This document shows, piece by piece, positions 59,971 through 64,000 of a stretch of DNA of 64,000 nucleotides (position 1 is the first letter of the stretch; each line of letters opens with the position of its first letter). The stretch spans positions 124,001 through 188,000 of the forward strand of contig NZ_OBEJ01000001.1 of NCBI RefSeq assembly GCF_900215575.1, given 5' to 3'. The notes under the pieces were generated by a model that saw only the letters and a list, made by a program, of their open reading frames with translations, had not been told where the DNA came from and searched no databases. Source of the stretch: Natronoarchaeum philippinense. Lineage in GTDB: Archaea > Halobacteriota > Halobacteria > Halobacteriales > Natronoarchaeaceae. Made by a program: the position numbers and the translations under genes.

Positions 59971-60147
59971 TTACTCGGCTGACTCGCCGTACGGTCCGCG
60001 ATCGCCGCCGAAGCCTTCTTCCATCATCTCGCACTCGCCGTTCGCGTTGATCAGGAGCCGTCCCTGATAGCCGCAGGTGCCGTTGCTGTTGAACTTGCAC
60101 CGCGTGCATCGACACTCGAGTGATTTGGCCGATTCTCGCTGACTCAT
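59971..60147 (-). CDS. small cysteine-rich protein (DUF1540-like)
   Basis: A 58-residue protein with cysteines in CRCTRCKFNSNGTCGYQG and a fifth in NGECEMMEEG. The CxC...CxxC and later Cys spacing resembles DUF1540, a small metal-binding family. The ATG at 60147 is chosen because the extension to 60234 is not conserved. It is flanked by the Lrp-TRASH regulator and msrA, all on the minus strand. Metal binding is inferred from spacing. Confidence 0.68.
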   Translation of the reverse strand: MSQRESAKSLECRCTRCKFNSNGTCGYQGRLLINANGECEMMEEGFGGDRGPYGESAE

Positions 60148-60249
60148 GTGATACGATAGCAATTGAACGGGTTTACACCTGTCCCCGCCAGCCCGATCGC
60201 GGCGTCGTTCCGAAACGTCGACGCCGTGGGACACTCCCCGTCTCGGAAC

Positions 60250-60912
60250 TCAGAACCGGCGTCGAAGCTCCTCAAGCACGGACTCGGGGAGATCGAGCGC
60301 ATCAACCAGCACCGCTCTGCGCTCCGGATCGCCGTGGCCGGCGACGAAGCCGTTGAGCCGCGCCGTCACCGTCGAGTCGGCGAAGGCGTCGCCGTAGATC
60401 GCGTCGAGTTCGTCGCCGACGACCGGCGTCGAGCGCAGTTCGTACTTCTGGTGATAATCTTCTGCCGTGTAGAACGTATCGAGCGTCTCGACGGCCGTCG
60501 CAACGTTTTGGCCCGTTTCTGCTTCGAGGGCGTCTCGACGCCGCTGTGCGGTCTGGCGCTGGCCGTCGTCGTGTGCCAGCACGACGCCGCGGTACTGGCG
60601 CTTCGGCGACGCCGACGCCCACGCGTGGTTCGCCCAGAACACGTCGAGCAGGTCGTCATAGGAGAGTTGTTCGGGATCGTACTCGACCTGAACGACCTCG
60701 GTGTGATCGCCCAGCGCGTGGTAGGTCGGATCAGGTGTGGTACCGCCAGCGTAGCCCACTCGGGTCCGGACGACGCCCTCCATGGCGCCGAATCGCGCGT
60801 CTGGACCCCAGAAACAGCCCATCCCGAACGTCGCGGTCTGCGTCTCGGCGGCGGCGGCGCGCTCGATGTCGTCGACCGATCCAGCCAGCGCGGGCTCTCG
60901 ACTCGCGGCCAT
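60250..60912 (-). CDS. msrA: peptide-methionine (S)-S-oxide reductase MsrA
   Basis: A 220-residue enzyme that repairs oxidised methionine. The catalytic motif FGMGCFWGPDARF (catalytic cysteine) and the substrate-binding VGYAGGTTPDPTYHALGDHTE are intact, followed by DVFWANHAWASASP and the C-terminal FVAGHGDPERR. No classical C-terminal resolving cysteines are visible beyond the core, so the electron donor may differ. The ATG at 60912 gives an N-terminal extension of about 27 residues before the core. Confidence 0.94.
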   Translation of the reverse strand: MAASREPALAGSVDDIERAAAAETQTATFGMGCFWGPDARFGAMEGVVRTRVGYAGGTTPDPTYHALGDHTEVVQVEYDPEQLSYDDLLDVFWANHAWASASPKRQYRGVVLAHDDGQRQTAQRRRDALEAETGQNVATAVETLDTFYTAEDYHQKYELRSTPVVGDELDAIYGDAFADSTVTARLNGFVAGHGDPERRAVLVDALDLPESVLEELRRRF

Positions 60913-61063
60913 ACTCGTCGATTGGCCCGAACGGGTTTGCGTCCTTCGACGGGCCGACCGGCGGCATCGCTTCGCCGGCCGGCGGCATCGCTCCGGTCAC
61001 CGACGACGAGCACGGCTGTCCGCGGTCACCACGTTTTTGCCCGTCAGCGTCGTAAGCGCGGGT

Positions 61064-61861
61064 ATGGACGGAACGCTGGACCACGTCATGCTGCGCGTCG
61101 AGAACCTAGACGAATCGCTGGAGTGGTACCAGGAGCACCTCGACTACGAGGAGAAAGACCGCCACGACGGCGACGGGTTCACCATCGTCTATCTCGGCCC
61201 CGAGGAGATGCACGAGGAGGGCGCGATGCTCGAACTCACGCACAACGAGGGCGAGAGCGACCTCGAAGTGGGCGACGCGTGGGGCCACATCGCCGTGCGC
61301 GTCCCCGAGGGCGAACTCGAAGACTACTACGACCAGCTGATGGACGAGGGCGTCGACGACTACCGCGACCCCGAGTCCTGCGGCGGCCGCTACGCCTTCG
61401 TCAAGGACCCCGACGGCCACGAGGTCGAAATCGTCCAGCGCGACCCCGAAGAGGGCGCGCTGTGGTCGCTCGATCACACGATGATCCGCGTCGAGGACGC
61501 CGACGACGCGCTGGGGTTCTGGACCCGGAAGTTCGAGTACGAACACGCCGGCCGCTGGGAGTCCGATACCTTCGCCAACTACTTCATGAAGCCCGAGGAC
61601 GCCGCCCCCGAGGCGATGTCCGTCGAGCTAACCTACAACTACGACGGCCGATCCTACGACATGGGCGACGCGTGGGGCCACCTCTGCGTGCGCGTCGACG
61701 ACCTCGGCGACGACTGGGACCAGCTCATGGTCCGGGAGGCCGACGAGTACCGCGATCCCGAGAGCAACGACGACATGTACGCGTTCACGAAGGATCAGGA
61801 CGGTCACGAGATCGAACTGCTCGAACGCGATCCCGACGCCGACTCGCTGTTCCCGTTCTGA
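61064..61861 (+). CDS. tandem VOC (glyoxalase-like) family protein
   Basis: A 265-residue protein made of two VOC modules (about residues 1-135 and 140-260). Each starts with LDHVMLRVENLDESLEWY or LDHTMIRVEDADDALGFW and ends in DPDGHEVEIVQRDPE or DQDGHEIELLERDPD, the metal-binding Glu/His positions. The layout matches glyoxalase I-like enzymes and dioxygenases. Glutathione is absent from haloarchaea, so any lyase activity would use another thiol. The substrate is unknown. TATA-like CACGTTTTTGC lies about 30 nt before the ATG. Confidence 0.9.
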   Translation: MDGTLDHVMLRVENLDESLEWYQEHLDYEEKDRHDGDGFTIVYLGPEEMHEEGAMLELTHNEGESDLEVGDAWGHIAVRVPEGELEDYYDQLMDEGVDDYRDPESCGGRYAFVKDPDGHEVEIVQRDPEEGALWSLDHTMIRVEDADDALGFWTRKFEYEHAGRWESDTFANYFMKPEDAAPEAMSVELTYNYDGRSYDMGDAWGHLCVRVDDLGDDWDQLMVREADEYRDPESNDDMYAFTKDQDGHEIELLERDPDADSLFPF

Positions 61862-61880
61862 GCGGCGCCGTCGCGTTTTC

Positions 61881-62561
61881 TCACGCCTCGCCGAAGTCGA
61901 CGACCAGCACCATCAGCACGGAGCCGACGGTGACGACGCCGCTGCTCACGACGAGCAGCGTCTCGACGGTTTCGGGAAACGCCTCCGCGACCGTCACGAA
62001 CATCCGAACGTCGAGCAGGACGACCAGCAGCGCGCCGACCACGTCGAACACGAGATCCAGCGCGGTGTCGCGCCAGCCGTAGTGGACCAGCACCGGTTCC
62101 ACGTCGTACCGGCGTCCCACCTCGCGGGCAACCAGCTCGATCAGCTCCCAGAACACGCCGACGACGAACGTCGCGCCGACGGTCGCCGCGGCGACGAGCC
62201 AGCCAGCGGCGGTCGGGGCCGCAACGAGCAACGCGGCGTACAGCAACGCGGCGACGAGCCCGGCCGAGAGCGTGTGCGTCAGCGAATCCCACCACGAGAT
62301 CGTGTCGTAGGGGCCCAACATTCCGTAGGAGTGCAACAGCCCCGCCAGCGCGATCCAGAGCGGAAGCGCCGTTCCGAACCGAACGCCCGGCGTACCCGTT
62401 GCTGCGAGAAGCAACTCGACGGCCGCCGGAAGCAGCGTCGCGGCCAGCGAGACGAGCGCGTTCACGGCCGCGGCGGCGTCGCCCCGCCGGAGCGCCACGG
62501 CGAAGAGCGCGACGATGCCGGCCTGAAGTAGCACTACGCTCACGGATGCGATCCCAGTCAT
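61881..62561 (-). CDS. DUF2238-like membrane protein
   Basis: A 226-residue protein with six to seven transmembrane helices. The conserved segment WDSLTHTLSAGLVAALLYAAL and the later VFWELIELVAREVGRRYDVE with GWRDTALDLVFDVVGALL resemble DUF2238-type membrane proteins. Charged residues within helices (Glu-Leu-Ile-Glu and Asp-Thr-Ala-Leu-Asp) may be functional. No pathway assigned; it converges on the VOC gene. Confidence 0.75.
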   Translation of the reverse strand: MTGIASVSVVLLQAGIVALFAVALRRGDAAAAVNALVSLAATLLPAAVELLLAATGTPGVRFGTALPLWIALAGLLHSYGMLGPYDTISWWDSLTHTLSAGLVAALLYAALLVAAPTAAGWLVAAATVGATFVVGVFWELIELVAREVGRRYDVEPVLVHYGWRDTALDLVFDVVGALLVVLLDVRMFVTVAEAFPETVETLLVVSSGVVTVGSVLMVLVVDFGEA

Positions 62562-62700
62562 CGGTTCCTCGCTTCATCAGCGACCACTCCCGGGAACGAT
62601 ATGGCTCTTTGGTGCGCACGCTGTGCTTCGGCGTCGCCCCGCCCGTCAGCGAGGACGAGGTGGGCTTCGGTCAGGGACGTGGACTGGCGACGGCCGACGC

Positions 62701-63900
62701 TCACCCCGTCCCGGCGTCGGTCCGGTCTCGCTCGGGCGGCACGTCTTCTTGCCGGTCGGCGACGCTCTCGGCGTACTCGTCGAGCGTGTGTTCCGGTTCG
62801 ATCTCGGCGCGCTCCCGGTCCGGTCCGACTAGAACGGGGAGGATCATCCGGACGAACGCCACGATGAACAGCATCAGGAACGGCCCGAGGAAGATCCCCG
62901 ACCAGCCAAACAGCGGCGGGCCGAACAGGTACGCGAACATCACCAGCCCGGTGTTGAGCATGCGGCCCGAGAGGTACGGCCGGATGTACGTCCGGACGAG
63001 GTTGTCGAACGCGACGATCATGACCGCGAGGAACACGAGCGGGAACCAGACCAGTTGCGGGTCGGTCGTCGCCGCCTGCGCCCCGAGAATGGCGGCGATG
63101 GTGACGTAGACGACCGATCGTCCCACCAGCGGGACGAGCGTGAACAGGCCGGTGACGACGGCGAACAACACCGCCGAGGGGATGGCGAGTCCGCCCGGGG
63201 CAAAGAGGTTAAACACCGTATAGACGATCGCCGAGAGGATGATGACCGCGAAGATCGTCATCGTGTAGCCGAAGTACACCGAACCCAGCCCCCGATCGAC
63301 GGTCGAGAGGTAGTCGACCGCTAGACTGTCCTCACCGAACACGTTCGTCTCGAACCAGTCCGCGATGTCGCGGGCGCTGATCAGCAGGAAAAACGCGATC
63401 AGCAGCGCGATAAAGAGATTGAAAAGCGTCGCGCCAACCGCGCCGAGCGCTCCGCCAACCGAGCCGATCAGCGTCTGGACCGACGGCTCTTGGATCAGCA
63501 CCAGCGTCGTGTCGTACACCTCTGACGGCGTGTTCGGGAGATCAGAGACCTGCACCGGCAACTGCGCGAGGATCCTATCGGCGGGAAGATTTGCGACCGT
63601 CCGCACCAGTTGGCCGAGTGCGACCAGCAGGATCGCGCCGATCATCGTGACGATCGGGACGACGAACAAGAACAGCGTCAGCGCCGCGGCGAGGCTCCGC
63701 GAGGCGATCCGTTCTTCGAGTCGCGCGGTGACCGGCCGCGCGACGTAGTAGACGAACAGTCCGAACACGAGCCACGGCAGGTACGCACGGACGACAAGCC
63801 CGAGCACTCCCAACAGCACGACGCCTAACAGCCACCATCCGAGGCGTTCGCGCCCCGCCCAGATCCGGACATCTCGAACCGATGAGTCTGTCTCGTCCAT
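62701..63900 (-). CDS. AI-2E family transporter (UPF0118)
   Basis: A 399-residue membrane protein with about eight helices in the AI-2E/UPF0118 layout: an N-terminal pair (WWLLGVVLLGVLGLVVRAYL, WLVFGLFVYYVARPV), a soluble central segment (LPVQVSDLPNTPSEVYDT) and a C-terminal bundle including TIFAVIILSAIVYTVF, GLFTLVPLVGRSVVYVT and GWSGIFLGPFLMLFIVAF. The family includes transporters of autoinducers, Na+/H+ or lipids; the substrate is not settled here. The ATG at 63900 is chosen; a TATA-like TTCGGTTAATG lies about 30 nt upstream. Confidence 0.9.
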   Translation of the reverse strand: MDETDSSVRDVRIWAGRERLGWWLLGVVLLGVLGLVVRAYLPWLVFGLFVYYVARPVTARLEERIASRSLAAALTLFLFVVPIVTMIGAILLVALGQLVRTVANLPADRILAQLPVQVSDLPNTPSEVYDTTLVLIQEPSVQTLIGSVGGALGAVGATLFNLFIALLIAFFLLISARDIADWFETNVFGEDSLAVDYLSTVDRGLGSVYFGYTMTIFAVIILSAIVYTVFNLFAPGGLAIPSAVLFAVVTGLFTLVPLVGRSVVYVTIAAILGAQAATTDPQLVWFPLVFLAVMIVAFDNLVRTYIRPYLSGRMLNTGLVMFAYLFGPPLFGWSGIFLGPFLMLFIVAFVRMILPVLVGPDRERAEIEPEHTLDEYAESVADRQEDVPPERDRTDAGTG

Positions 63901-64000
63901 GCGGAAAGCTACCACTTCAGCGGCATTAACCGAAGTTCATCGTTCGGCTGAGCTTTCGGTAAACGGAGACATTTCGCGCCGCGAAGAGGATCTAGCTCGG

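Noticed and set aside
60163-62082. 639-residue plus-strand ORF
   Set aside because: Crosses msrA in antisense and the VOC gene out of frame; composition is arginine-rich, as expected of a shadow.
1-64000. CRISPR arrays, insertion sequences, integrases, rRNA genes
   Set aside because: No regularly spaced repeats, transposase or recombinase motifs, or rRNA-like stretches were seen on either strand.

Overview
The window is about 64 kb of GC-rich, gene-dense archaeal chromosome from a halophilic archaeon (class Halobacteria). The proteins are very acidic. Many genes have a TATA-like box 25-30 nt upstream of the start codon, so their transcripts are probably leaderless. Start/stop overlaps (ATGA) are frequent, and several families are typical of haloarchaea: aTrm56, HTH-10/bacterio-opsin-activator regulators, two-subunit thiolases, and the cox gene cluster with its small membrane satellites. 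The genus cannot be fixed from this sequence alone.

Layout. 1-4.9 kb: a cut-off methyltransferase, a monothiol glutaredoxin/BolA pair (Fe-S trafficking), an Lrp regulator coupled to an aminotransferase, a tiny zinc-ribbon protein, tRNA methyltransferase Trm56 and a CbiM/PDGLE cobalt-uptake pair. 5-17.2 kb: acyl-CoA metabolism (methylmalonyl-CoA mutase large subunit, acetyl-CoA synthetase, two-subunit thiolase, and the mutase small subunit with its MeaB chaperone) interleaved with terminal oxidase subunit I and small cox-associated membrane proteins. 17.3-31.3 kb: DUF420 protein, PAS histidine kinase, ABC-2 exporter, sugar-type oxidoreductase, stress protein and aldo/keto reductase. The second respiratory block follows (a CtaA-like/CtaB fusion, coxB, coxC and satellites), then a PadR regulator and an acyl-CoA dehydrogenase. 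31.4-46.4 kb: squalene synthase-like enzyme, a small gene group sharing an 18-nt leader element around a ribbon-helix-helix gene, ThuA-like and metallo-beta-lactamase-fold proteins, a large PAS/GAF/HTH-10 sensor-regulator, a membrane-tethered regulator, cysteine synthase, FMN reductase, arylamine N-acetyltransferase, LysE and HIT proteins. 46.4-50.2 kb: a 1266-residue Tat-exported GH97 glycosidase with extra modules. 50.4-53.5 kb: membrane proteins, a methyltransferase and an aldo/keto reductase. 53.7-56.4 kb: tRNA-Glu(CTC) with a second copy of its 3' end 108 bp downstream (probable attachment-site scar), then two Tat-exported phosphate-ester hydrolases (IMPase-like and GDPD) behind unusually AT-rich promoters. 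56.4-63.9 kb: copper ATPase CopA with an Lrp-TRASH regulator, small cysteine-rich protein, MsrA, VOC protein, a DUF2238-like membrane protein and an AI-2E family transporter.

How the genes fit together. Acetyl-CoA synthetase, methylmalonyl-CoA mutase, MeaB, cobalt uptake, thiolase and acyl-CoA dehydrogenase suggest growth on acetate, propionate or fatty acids with B12-dependent carbon flow. The coxA and coxBC/ctaB blocks supply an aerobic haem-copper oxidase. The copper exporter with its TRASH regulator, Grx/BolA and MsrA fit an aerobic, metal-handling lifestyle. The most unusual features are the tRNA-Glu scar with its exported phosphatase/phosphodiesterase pair, the duplicated leader element beside a ribbon-helix-helix gene, and the GH97 enzyme carrying a basic Gly/His/Arg-rich loop in an otherwise acidic protein. 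No CRISPR array, insertion sequence, integrase or rRNA gene was seen.
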